Assembly (NCBI GenBank): GCA_963705545.1
Contig: CAVPJX010000004.1
Coordinates: forward strand, 323,784-387,783
Direction of reading: 5' to 3'
DNA from: DATBLY01 sp963705545
GTDB taxonomy: Bacteria; Actinomycetota; UBA4738; HRBIN12
DNA length: 64,000 bases
Position numbers and translations under genes: made by a program
The notes under the pieces: generated by a model
Told to the model about the DNA's origin: nothing
The model's database searches: none
Seen by the model: the letters and a program-made list of their open reading frames with translations, nothing else
Shown: positions 9,758 through 18,478 of the stretch, one piece after another
How positions within the stretch are numbered: the stretch's first letter is position 1
Layout of the letters: every line of letters starts with the position of its first letter

Positions 9758-10831
9758 CTACCCCTCGCCGGCTGGCAGGGTCGCCGGTTGCAGGGGTGCG
9801 GCGTGGCAGGCGACCAGGTGCTGGGGCCCGAGCTCCATCGGGAGGATGTCCTCGCCCGTGCAGCGCGCCTCGATCCCGAGCTCGGCGGCGCGCCCGCTGG
9901 CGACGACCGGGCACCGGGGGTGGAAGCGGCAGCCGGGAGGGATCTTCGTGGGGTCGGGCGGCTCCCCCTGCAGGATCGGCCGCTCGATCCCGCCGGCCTC
10001 CGGGACGACGTCGAGGAGCGCCTTCGTGTAGGGATGCAGCGGTCGGAGCAAGACGTCCTCGGCCGGGCCGATCTCGACCATCCGCCCGAGGTACATCACG
10101 CCGACGCGGTCCGCCACGGTCCATGCGAGCCCGAGGTCGTGCGTGACGATGATGATCGTCAGGCCGAGATCATCCCGGAGTCGGAGCAGGAGCTCGAGGA
10201 TCTCGCCGCGGACCGAGGCGTCCAGGTTCGACACCGGCTCGTCGGCGACGATCACCTCGGGTTCGAGGGCCAGGGCCCCGGCGATCACCACGCGCTGTCG
10301 CTGACCGCCCGAGATCTCGTGCGGGAAGAGGAGGAAGAACCGCTCCGGTGGGCGGAGCCCGGCCCGGGAGAGCGCGCGCGCGACGAGCTGTTCCTCGCTC
10401 TCTCCCTGTCCTCCTCGGTCCACGCCGTGGATCCGGAGCCCCTCCGCAACGATCTCGTAGATCGTCTTGCGGGGGTTCAACGTCCCGGTCGGGTCCTGGA
10501 AGATCATCTGGACGCGCCGCCGGTAGGCCTTGAGGTTGCGACCGAGGGGCTTTCCCTCGTGGAGGATCTGCCCGGAGTTCGGCGTCAACAGCCCCATGAT
10601 CGCCCGGGCGGTGGTGGTCTTCCCGCAGCCCGACTCCCCGGCGATCGCCAGGACCTCGCCGCGGCGGACGTCGAAGCTCACCCCGTCGACCGCACGCGAG
10701 ATCACGGCCTTCTTGCCGAACAACCCCTGGAAGACGCCCACGCGTCCGGCGAAGGACACGTGCAGGTCGCGGACCTCGAGGACCACGTCGCCCACGGGCC
10801 GCGGCTCGGCGGTGCGTGCCTCGGTGCTCAT
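9758..10831 (-). CDS. Oligopeptide ABC transporter ATPase, DppF/OppF type
   Basis: About 357 residues. Walker A is GESGCGKTT (65-73), the signature is ISGGQRQR, Walker B is VIVADEPVSNLD and the switch His is in IIVTHDLG. The C-terminal extension with CRFHPRCP is the Cys-containing oligopeptide (oligo_HPY) domain. The ATG at 10831 overlaps the stop of the upstream ATPase gene (ATGA) and has GAGGGGG upstream. It pairs with the DppD-type ATPase to power peptide import across the membrane. Confidence 0.9.
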   Translation of the reverse strand: MSTEARTAEPRPVGDVVLEVRDLHVSFAGRVGVFQGLFGKKAVISRAVDGVSFDVRRGEVLAIAGESGCGKTTTARAIMGLLTPNSGQILHEGKPLGRNLKAYRRRVQMIFQDPTGTLNPRKTIYEIVAEGLRIHGVDRGGQGESEEQLVARALSRAGLRPPERFFLLFPHEISGGQRQRVVIAGALALEPEVIVADEPVSNLDASVRGEILELLLRLRDDLGLTIIIVTHDLGLAWTVADRVGVMYLGRMVEIGPAEDVLLRPLHPYTKALLDVVPEAGGIERPILQGEPPDPTKIPPGCRFHPRCPVVASGRAAELGIEARCTGEDILPMELGPQHLVACHAAPLQPATLPAGEG

Positions 10832-11823
10832 GTGGCGACCCCCTCGGGGGCGGGGGTCGACCGCCGCGGGTCGACCAACAGGCACGAAGCTCGACGGCCG
10901 GCCCCGGTCACGTACAGCTCGGGCTCGACCGTCGAGCAGTCGTCGAACGCGACCGGACAGCGGGGGTGGAACGAGCAACCGGCAGGGACGTTCGCGGGAT
11001 CCGGAGGGTCGCCGCCGAGGCCCGACGGCTTTCCCCGGAACCGGCTGTCGCCGATCTCGGGGAACGCGGCGGCGAGCGCAACCGTGTAGGGGTGCTTCGG
11101 GTCGTGGAAGACCTCGGTGCCGGACCCCTCCTCGACCACCTTGCCCGCGTACATGATCGCGAGGCGGTCCGAGACCTCCACCAGGACCGAGAGGTCGTGG
11201 GTGATGAAGATCATCGAGAGCCCGAGCTCACGTTGCAGGTCCTTCATCAGGCGCAGCACCTGGGCCTGGACCATCACGTCCAACGCGGTGGTCGGCTCAT
11301 CGGCGATCACCATGGAGGGGTTGCAGGCGAGCGCCATCGCGATCATGACGCGCTGCTTCTGTCCGCCCGAGAGCTCGTGCGGGAAGTCGTCCATCCGGCG
11401 CCGTGGCAGGCCGACCTGCTCGAGGAGGGCGCCGACCCGCGCCTGCGCTTCGCGTTCGCTGCCCTGTTGGTGGACCAGGATCGCCTCCGCGATCTGGTCG
11501 CCGACCTTGCGGACGGGGTTCATCGCGTGCATCGCGCCCTGGAAGACGATCGACGCGCCGGTCCACCGGACGGCCCGGAGTCGGCCCGGCCGCATCGCGA
11601 GCACGTCTTCCCCGTCGAGCAGGATCGTCCCCTCGACCTTGGCGGTCGCTGGGAGCAGGCGCAGGATCGCCGCCGCGATCGTCGACTTGCCGCACCCCGA
11701 CTCGCCTGCGAGGCCGAGGACCTCGCCCTTCGCGACGTCGAGATCGACGCCGCGGACCGCCGGCACGCCGCCGCCCCGCGTCTGGTAGGTGATGCGGACG
11801 TCTCGGAGCTCCAGGACGCTCAT
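10828..11823 (-). CDS. Oligopeptide ABC transporter ATPase, DppD/OppD type
   Basis: 331 residues with Walker A GESGCGKST (40-48), signature LSGGQKQR, Walker B MVIADEPTTALD, switch His in FITHDLS, and a C-terminal oligo_HPY region with CSFHPRCP. It sits between the permease and DppF genes and overlaps both neighbours by 4 bases. Family knowledge: D and F ATPases form a heterodimer on the B/C permease pair. Confidence 0.9.
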   Translation of the reverse strand: MSVLELRDVRITYQTRGGGVPAVRGVDLDVAKGEVLGLAGESGCGKSTIAAAILRLLPATAKVEGTILLDGEDVLAMRPGRLRAVRWTGASIVFQGAMHAMNPVRKVGDQIAEAILVHQQGSEREAQARVGALLEQVGLPRRRMDDFPHELSGGQKQRVMIAMALACNPSMVIADEPTTALDVMVQAQVLRLMKDLQRELGLSMIFITHDLSVLVEVSDRLAIMYAGKVVEEGSGTEVFHDPKHPYTVALAAAFPEIGDSRFRGKPSGLGGDPPDPANVPAGCSFHPRCPVAFDDCSTVEPELYVTGAGRRASCLLVDPRRSTPAPEGVAT

Positions 11824-12783
11824 CGTTCTCGGATCTTGGGGTTGATGATGTCGTCCAGGGCGAACCCGCACATCGTGAAGCCCAGCACGACCAGGACGAT
11901 GCACACCCCGGGGGAGCCGATCCACCACCAGGCGCCGAGCGTGGTGGCACCGGCCTGGAACGCGTTCTCGAGGATCGATCCCCACGAGACCGCGGTGGGA
12001 TCGCCGAGCCCCAGGAACGAGAGCGCGGTCTCGGACAGGATCGCGATCGCGATCACCAGGATCGTGTTCGCGAAGATCACCGGCATCACGTTGGGCAGGA
12101 TGTGGCGGGTGATCATGTGCCAGTCGCCCCCGCCGAGAGCCCGCGCCCGCTCGACGTAGGGCCGCTCGCGGACCGAGAGGGCCTGGGCCCGGACCAGCCT
12201 GGCCGTCCCCGGCCACGACGTCAGGCCGATCACGAGGATGGTCGTCGAGAGTGAAGGTCCGATGATCGACGCCAGCACGATCGCGAGGGCCAGCCACGGG
12301 ATGACCAGCCCGAAATCCGTGAACCGCATGAGCAGGGTGTCGGTCGTGCCCCCTCGGTAGCCCGCCACGATGCCCACCACCGCCCCGATCACCATCGTCA
12401 TCGCGGCGGCGACCAGCCCCACCAGCAACGAGATCTTCGAGCCCTGGATCACGAGGGTGAGCACCGAGAGGCCGAAGTTGTCAGTGCCCAAGCGGGTACT
12501 CCCGCGACGGAGGCGCCAGGACCGGTCCGCTCGTCAGGGTCGGGTCGACGCCGCTCTGGTCGGAGAAGACCGCGAAGATCGCGACGCCGGCGAAGAAGAT
12601 CAGGATCGCGAGGCCGATCATCCCCAACTTGTTGCGCCGGTACTGCTTCCAGAAGCGCCGGAACGCCTGTCGGCGCCGGGTCCGCCGGATCGCCCGGGGG
12701 CTGCGGAGCTCCGGCAGTTCCTCGGGCGGCTCTTCGTCGCGGAGGTTGGGATCGCCGCCGGGAGTGATGGGAGGCGCCTGCAC
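11820..12783 (-). pseudogene. Oligopeptide ABC permease, first DppC/OppC-type subunit, one frameshift here
   Basis: The N-terminal 96 residues (GTG start at 12783, directly after the DppB stop) read in one frame to YPLGH-stop. The rest begins in the next frame with GTDNFGLSVLTL, the normal DppC continuation. One extra T in CGCTTGGGC near 12488 explains it, because removing it gives PLGTDNFG. The corrected protein is about 320 residues with the OppC_N helix, five more helices and the EAA loop ERARALGGGDWHMITRHILPN. Probably functional; the break looks like a sequence error. Confidence 0.8.
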
Positions 12784-13767
12784 CTATGCCTCCCGGACCC
12801 GCGGGTCGAAGTAGCCGTAGATCAGGTCGGCCGCGAGGTTCATGAGGATGACGGCCGCGCTCGCGAACAGGAAGCACACCTGGAGCATCGGATAGTCCTG
12901 CGCGTTCAGCGCGTCGTACGTCAAGCCGCCGAGTCCCTTGTAGCTGAAGACCACCTCGACCGTGATGGCGCCCCCCAGCACGAACCCGAACGAGAGCGCG
13001 ATCAGCGTGATCGTCGGCAGCAGCGCGTTGCGGACCGCGTGCTTGTTCAGGACGTTCTTCTCACGGACGCCCTTCGCGCGCGCCGTCTGGATGTAGTCCT
13101 CGCCGAGCACGTCCAGGAGCGAGGACCGCATCACCAGGTAGTACTCGCCCAGGTACGCGAGCGTGAGCGTGAGCGCCGGCAGGAACAGGTGGTTCAGCAC
13201 GTCGGCGATCGCCGCGAACCCCGTGTAGTCGGCGCCGACCGTCACCCGCCCGCTGTTCGGGAACCAGCCGAGCGTCGTCGAGAACAGCAGGATCAGCAGC
13301 ATCCCCAGCCAGAACTCCGGCATCGAGTACAGGACCAGGGAGACCCCCATCGAGGCGTTGTCGAACGACTTGCCGCGTCGCCATCCCGCGCGGATCCCCA
13401 TCCAGACGCCGATCACCACCGAGAAGATCGTCGAGACGCCCACCAGGAGCAGGGTCGGCCACATGAACTCGAAGAACACGCCGAGCGCCGACTCATCCGG
13501 ACGCACGATGATCGACCGGCCGAAGTCCAGTCGGAGGATGTCACCCAGGTAGTCGACGAACTGGGCCGGGAGCGGCTTGTCCAGGCCGTACTGCTCCAGG
13601 AGCTCCTGTTGCTCCTGCTTGTCGATCTTCAGCCCCGACCCACGCGTCAGGTTCTTCACCGGGTCGGACGGGAGGATCCGGAACAGGAAGAAGTTGAAGA
13701 CGAGGACGAAGAACAGGGTGAGGAGAGCCTGCAGGAGCTTCCGCAGGACGTAGCCTCGCCTCCCCAC
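12784..13767 (-). CDS. Oligopeptide ABC permease, DppB/OppB type
   Basis: 327 residues with six predicted helices. The N-terminal YVLRKLLQALLTLFFV helix, the FRILPSDPVK loop and the EAA motif TARAKGVREKNVLNKHAVRNA are characteristic of the B subunit. The GTG start has AGGAGG 9 bases upstream. It forms the membrane channel together with a DppC subunit. It follows the binding-protein gene by 36 bases. Confidence 0.9.
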   Translation of the reverse strand: MGRRGYVLRKLLQALLTLFFVLVFNFFLFRILPSDPVKNLTRGSGLKIDKQEQQELLEQYGLDKPLPAQFVDYLGDILRLDFGRSIIVRPDESALGVFFEFMWPTLLLVGVSTIFSVVIGVWMGIRAGWRRGKSFDNASMGVSLVLYSMPEFWLGMLLILLFSTTLGWFPNSGRVTVGADYTGFAAIADVLNHLFLPALTLTLAYLGEYYLVMRSSLLDVLGEDYIQTARAKGVREKNVLNKHAVRNALLPTITLIALSFGFVLGGAITVEVVFSYKGLGGLTYDALNAQDYPMLQVCFLFASAAVILMNLAADLIYGYFDPRVREA

Positions 13768-13803
13768 GTGCCCCCCTCCTGCTCAGGCGTCCGGACCCGG
13801 GCG

Positions 13804-15664
13804 TCAGGCGAGGTCCTCGTCGTCGCGGCGTCGTCGCATCAACACGATGACCAGGATCACCACCGCCACGACGGCGAGGATCGCGATCCACACGCCCGCC
13901 GAGATGCCGCCGCCGCTCGAGGTCGAGGTGCCGCCCCCCGCGATCGGCCTGACGTTCATGTACGAGTGCAGCCCGTACTGGTACAGGATCGAGCCGCCGT
14001 TCGCCGTCCGCGTCCGGGGCGGGCTGCGGGACGAACCCTTCCCAGCGGTCCGAGCGGTAGGCCTGGAGGTCGCTATCGTTCCACAGCACGATCTGGAACA
14101 TGTCGTCGTACCAGATCTGCTGCATCTGCTGGATGATCTGCTGCCGCTCCTCCGGCGAGCTCGCGCTCTGCTGCTCCTTGTAGAGCTTGTCGTATTCGGG
14201 GTTCGACCAGCACGTGTCGCTCCAGACGCCGCACTGGTTGGTCGTGTACGTGGACAGGATGAAGTCGGGGTCCGGATCGGGCCCCCATCCCCACATCTGG
14301 ACGTCGTAGTCGTTCGCGTACCAGACGTCGGTCATCTTCCCGACCGTGAGGACCTCGGGATCGGCCTTGATCCCGATCTGCGTTCAGCCACCCGGAGACC
14401 AGCTCGGCTGCCTTCACCCGGTCTTGGTTGTCGTTCGGCAGGACGAACCTCCACTCGAGGTTCTCGCCGCCCCCGGGCATGTTGCGGATCCCGTCGCCGT
14501 CGGTGTCGGCATACCCCGCGCCATCGAGCAGTTGGTTCGCCCCGTCGATGTCCCAGGCGATCGCGTCGGTGCCCGGGTCCCAATGCCAGAACGCCTGGGT
14601 GGGACCGACCGGCGTCGTGCCCGGCGATCCGTATCCCTTGAGCACGCGATCCACCAGCTGGTCCTTGTTGATCGGCCATCGCGACGGCCCGTCGAACGGC
14701 GATGTCCTTCACGGCCGGCTGCGGATCGGCGAGCGAGTTGGGCTGATGACAGTACTTCTGCACGAAGCACTGGTTGAAGGAGAAGTGGGAGAAGGTGAGG
14801 CCGGCGCCGACGTTGCGCGCGATGTTCGCGTCGCCTTGCAGGGAGTCGAAGAGATCGGCGGGGATCTGTTCGGCGAAGTCGATCGTCCCCTGCTTCAGCG
14901 CTTGGACCATCGTCTCGGTGTTCTGGAAGAACTGATAGATGACCCGGTCGATCGTCGGCTCCCCGGCGTAGGAATCCGGGATCTTCTCCATCGTCATCGA
15001 CTCGCCCTTCTGCCAGTCGGTGAGCGTGAAGGGACCCGCCACGACGGGGTTCGGGTAGTTGTCGAACGACTTGATCGCCGTCTTATCGCCGAGCTGGCCC
15101 CAGATGTGCTCGGGGAGGATCGAGATCCAGGGCGGGACGAACGGCGCCACGCTCGGTCGCGTCGTCTTCCACACGAGCGTCGTGTCGTCAGGAGCGGTGA
15201 TCGAGTCGACGTAGGGGAGGTAGTTCGTGAAGGCGGAGAAGTGGTCGTCCAGGATCAGGTTGTAGGTGAACGCGACATCGGCGGCGGTGATCGGCTCGCC
15301 GTCGCTCCAGGTGTACGCCGTCGCGGATCTTGATCGTGTAGGTGAGCCCGTCCGCCGAGATCCCGCCGTTGTCCGCCGTCGGCAGCTCGGCGGCCAGGCT
15401 CTGCTCGTCCGCCGTCGCCACCAACGAGTCCTTGTCGAAGTTGAACAGGAGCGGATACATCATGCTGAAGGCCTCGTACTCCTGCGTGAGGATCCCCTTC
15501 AGCGGGTTCATCGTGTTCGGCGGCTGCGTGTAACCGACGATGAGCGTGATGGGCTCGTCGCCTCCGTCGCTCGCGTCCTGCGCGAACGCCGTGCCGGCCA
15601 GGACGGCGGTGGCCAGGACGCCGATGGCCGTGATCGCGGCCACCGAGCGGGGCTTGATCCTCAC
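13804..15664 (-). pseudogene. Family 5 extracellular peptide-binding protein with C-terminal membrane anchor, four frameshifts here
   Basis: The start is taken at GTG 15664 because GAGGAGG lies six bases before it; the ATG at 15679 has no such site. A Sec signal peptide (ending GTAFAQDA) without a lipobox cysteine leads into an SBP_bac_5 domain (NTMNPLKG, PITAADVAFTYN, PDPDFILSTYTTNQCG). Frame changes occur near 15320, 14680, 14384 and 14012, each cured by deleting one base, after which the domain continues. The corrected C-terminus has a Gly/Ser linker, one membrane helix (GVWIAILAVVAVVILVIVL) and RRRRDDEDLA. It is therefore held by a C-terminal helix, not by lipid. It heads the ABC operon and should deliver peptides to the permease. 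Confidence 0.85.
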
Positions 15665-15683
15665 GTTGCGCCTCCTCATGTCG

Positions 15684-15712
15684 TGGGCCCTCGCATGGGA
15701 GTACGAGGCCCA
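15684..15712 (-). promoter_or_regulatory. Stem-loop in the leader of the peptide ABC operon
   Basis: TGGGCC-C-TCG at 15684-15693 pairs with CGAGGCCCA at 15704-15712, with one bulged base and a 10-base loop. It ends about 20 bases before the chosen GTG start of the binding-protein gene. It may affect translation or mRNA stability. A TATACA (minus strand, 15819-15814) further up could be a -10 box. Confidence 0.35.
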
Positions 15713-15851
15713 TCGCGCCGACGGTTCGCGAGCGCGATGAGCGGGCCGTCCCCCTCCGGAAAGACCGTCGCCACGCGGCACCCAGCCACGACCCGCCCGA
15801 CCGAGCGGTGGCTTGTATAGCACGGGCGCCGCGACCGGCGATAGGTGCCGG

Positions 15852-17012
15852 TCAGACCCGGAGCTCGGGGAGGTCGATCTCCTCGAAGTCGTGCTCGCAG
15901 GGGTTCCCGGCCGCGACCCACATGCGCCTGGCCTCGACGTCCGCGATCATCGAGAACATCACGGCGGAGGCCTCCTCGCCCTCCTCGGGATCCGGATGCA
16001 GGCAGATCGCCTGGGGAGCGGAGCGATGATCCCGCATGACCTCCATCAGGTCCTCGGGCGAGGCCGGCGGACGCTCGGCGAGCAGCTCGCGGAGCCGTCC
16101 CAGGCGCGCGCGGCTGCCCTCGGATGCATCCGGCGCCAGCTCCGCCAGCTCCGGATCCTCGTAGTGGTTCGTGTGGGGTCCGGGGGCGTCGATGACGGCG
16201 TGTCGCCGGCCGGACGTCTCGACGGTGAACGCGTCGCCTCCGGCGAACGCGTACACGTGGCCGTAGCCACCGGCACGCCCCGGCATCGCGGCCCGTGCGA
16301 TCGCGTCGGCGCGGTCCCGCGCCTCGAGCGCGCTGCGCGACACCAGCACCCGGGGGACACCCACGCCGTCGTCCGATGCCGTGAGGGATCCGATCCCCTG
16401 GGCACCGCCGTGCGCGTTCAATCCCACCGCCGGAAGGCACGCGACGACGGTGGGTGACGCGACCGCGACGCGTCCGCTCTGCGGGACGTCGACCACGACG
16501 GCGACGTTGCCCAGGTCGCCGGCCAGCCAATGCTCGTTGTGCGCGAGGAGCGTCCCCCCCGGGGTCCGCACGGAGAGGCTCGAGCAGCGCTCGGTGATCG
16601 GCGGACGGACCGGGGCCTCGGCCGGCGGCTCATGGGGGTCATCGGTGGATCCCTCGGCCGGCGATCTCAGGTAGCCCTCCTTCCGCTGCAGGAACGCCAG
16701 CTCGCCCTCCGGGGACTCGAGGAGCGGCTCGAGCTCCTCGAACGCGTTGATCGAGAACAGCTCGAGGATCGGGACCATCGCGCCGATCGACATCCCCTTC
16801 AGCACGTCCATCGACTCCGGGAACGCCGTCTCGGCGGCGACGAGGTACGGCGTGAGGAGGTCCTGGAGCTCCTCCGACGTGATGCCGCGGCGCTCGAGGT
16901 ACCGGTGGTAGAAGGTCACGGACGCCTGGAGGAGGTCCTCGAGCTCCTTGCCGATCTGGACGCCGCGGGTGAACCCGTCCCCGCGCGCCCGAACGACGCG
17001 GATCTCATCCAC
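15852..17012 (-). CDS. C45-type Ntn hydrolase / acyltransferase (AAT-like)
   Basis: A 386-residue protein. After a helical N-terminal half, the string ERCSSLSVRTPGGTLLAHNEHW matches the processing site of C45 (isopenicillin N acyltransferase-like) enzymes, where Cys143 would be freed by self-cleavage and act as nucleophile. The following AHNEHW/GNVAVV and VGLNAHGGAQGI segments also fit. C45 enzymes hydrolyse or transfer N-acyl groups on amino acids or peptides. It lies just downstream of the PuuD-GrpB gene on the same strand and beside a peptide importer, so an amide substrate taken up by that importer is plausible (inference). The start is GTG. Confidence 0.75.
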   Translation of the reverse strand: MDEIRVVRARGDGFTRGVQIGKELEDLLQASVTFYHRYLERRGITSEELQDLLTPYLVAAETAFPESMDVLKGMSIGAMVPILELFSINAFEELEPLLESPEGELAFLQRKEGYLRSPAEGSTDDPHEPPAEAPVRPPITERCSSLSVRTPGGTLLAHNEHWLAGDLGNVAVVVDVPQSGRVAVASPTVVACLPAVGLNAHGGAQGIGSLTASDDGVGVPRVLVSRSALEARDRADAIARAAMPGRAGGYGHVYAFAGGDAFTVETSGRRHAVIDAPGPHTNHYEDPELAELAPDASEGSRARLGRLRELLAERPPASPEDLMEVMRDHRSAPQAICLHPDPEEGEEASAVMFSMIADVEARRMWVAAGNPCEHDFEEIDLPELRV

Positions 17013-17081
17013 GCGGGGGGCTCCGATGGGTCGGTGGGTCTCCGTTCGGCAGCATGCTCGTCCCGCATCATCCCGTGGGGC

Positions 17082-18437
17082 TCAGTCGGATGCCAGCACG
17101 CGCTCCTCCACCTCGCGGACGAACGGCGTCTTGCCGTCCACGTACGACAAGACGTCGCGCGGGTGCGCCGACGCGAGCTCGCGCTTCAGCCGCTCGTAGG
17201 TGGCGGCGAGGGCAGGATCGGCGCGCAGCGCATCCCGGAAGGCGAGGTGACGCCGCTCCCAGCCACTGCCTGAGGGACAGACGTGGATCTGGTACGCGCG
17301 CTCTCCGTCCTCGTCACGGGAGAAGTACTCGTGCTCGTCGTCCCACGGGTCGAGCGCCCAGCGGTAGCCGATGCCCGTGAGCGGCTCGACGTACGCGGTC
17401 CGCGGGGTCATCGATGACACGGAGAGCTGGATATCGATCGTCGGCTTGGCCGCGAGCCCTGGGACCGAGGTCGAGCCCACATGCTCGATCCGCACGGCCA
17501 GCTCTGCAGGGAGGGCGGCCGCGATCCGCTCGGCCTCGGCGTCGAACGCAGCCGGCCAACCCGGATCCGGCTCGGCGATCGCGTACGAGCGACCGCGCCC
17601 CTCGTTCGCTCCGGGGCGCGCCTTGCTCCCGCGCACGTACGCGACCAGGGCGAGCGCGTCGAAGAGCGACTGCTGCTCGGCGTCGAGCCCCGCGGTCTCC
17701 TCCGGATGCCATTGGACGCCGAGCATCCACGGCGCGTTGGGGTCGTCGGGGTCGTTCGGAAGCTCGATCGCCTCGACCAGCCCGTCGGAAGCGTGTCCCG
17801 TCGCCAGCAACCCCTCGCCGACCCGCTCCACGCCCTGATGGTGGTGGGAGGAGCAAGGAAGTGGGCGGTCCGACTTCGTGCTCGCCGACAGACGGCTCCC
17901 GGGGACCGGCACGACCTCGTGCATCGTGATCTGGTCCTCGACCGGGACGCCGTGCTCGAGGAGCCCGTCGATCGCGGGGAGATGTTGCCGCAGCGTCCCG
18001 CCGAACGCGACGTTCATCACCTGCATCCCGCGACAGATGCACAAGGTCGGCATGGCGAGGCGATGGGCGGCGTGGAGCAGGGCGATCTCGAGCTCGTCGC
18101 GGTCGGGCTCGACCCCGTAGTCGTGTTCGAGGTCGGGCTCGGCGCCGTAGCGGGTCGGATCGACGTCTCCGCCGCCGACCAGCAGCAGCCCGTCGAACGG
18201 ATCGAGGATCTCGTCCGGGTCGCCCGGCTCGCCGGGGGACACGATCAACGGGCGGACCTCGGCGCGGCGGAGCGCCTCGAGGTACGTCGCGGGGACCCCG
18301 TAGCCGCCTTCCGGCCAGCGTGGCACCCGGCCCGGAGCGAGGTGGTAGCCGACGACCGCGATCAGCGGCCGGTAGGACCTCAACGTGGATCCCGCCCCGT
18401 CATCGGCGACGAGTGTAGGCGCGACAGGTCCGGTCAC
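17082..18437 (-). CDS. Fusion: gamma-glutamyl-GABA-hydrolase-like C26 peptidase plus GrpB/UPF0157 domain
   Basis: Residues about 20-272 form a class I glutamine-amidotransferase fold of the PuuD/C26 type: PTLCICRGMQ holds the nucleophile (Cys135 when counted from GTG 18437) and GVQWHPEE holds the His/Glu pair (244, 246). Residues about 283-450 form a GrpB-like nucleotidyltransferase domain (RIEHVGSTSVPGLAAKPTIDIQ). The domains are joined without a stop. PuuD-type enzymes release glutamate from gamma-glutamyl amides; GrpB proteins are nucleotidyltransferase relatives of uncertain role. A TTG at 18461 would give eight more residues but lies inside the GntR operator, so 18437 is preferred with low certainty. 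It is divergent from the GntR gene. Confidence 0.8.
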   Translation of the reverse strand: MTGPVAPTLVADDGAGSTLRSYRPLIAVVGYHLAPGRVPRWPEGGYGVPATYLEALRRAEVRPLIVSPGEPGDPDEILDPFDGLLLVGGGDVDPTRYGAEPDLEHDYGVEPDRDELEIALLHAAHRLAMPTLCICRGMQVMNVAFGGTLRQHLPAIDGLLEHGVPVEDQITMHEVVPVPGSRLSASTKSDRPLPCSSHHHQGVERVGEGLLATGHASDGLVEAIELPNDPDDPNAPWMLGVQWHPEETAGLDAEQQSLFDALALVAYVRGSKARPGANEGRGRSYAIAEPDPGWPAAFDAEAERIAAALPAELAVRIEHVGSTSVPGLAAKPTIDIQLSVSSMTPRTAYVEPLTGIGYRWALDPWDDEHEYFSRDEDGERAYQIHVCPSGSGWERRHLAFRDALRADPALAATYERLKRELASAHPRDVLSYVDGKTPFVREVEERVLASD

Positions 18438-18440
18438 GGG

Positions 18441-18469
18441 TTGACGGGTTTTGTCAGACAAACTAGCCT
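18441..18469 (+). promoter_or_regulatory. Promoter of the GntR-aldolase operon
   Basis: TTGACG (18441-18446), a 17-base spacer and TAGCCT (18464-18469) form a good sigma-70-type promoter. Transcription would start about 18475-18477, only a few bases before the ATG at 18479, so the message is nearly leaderless. Confidence 0.7.
18450..18462. promoter_or_regulatory. GntR-type operator palindrome
   Basis: TTTGTC-A-GACAAA is a perfect 13-bp palindrome lying wholly within the promoter spacer of the gntR-family gene. Binding there would block RNA polymerase, so autorepression and control of the divergent PuuD-GrpB gene are likely. Confidence 0.65.
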
Positions 18470-18478
18470 TCGCGCCGG

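Noticed and set aside
18459..18461. TTG start for the PuuD-GrpB fusion
   Set aside because: It lies inside the GntR operator and promoter; GTG 18437 is more plausible, though the family core starts later still.
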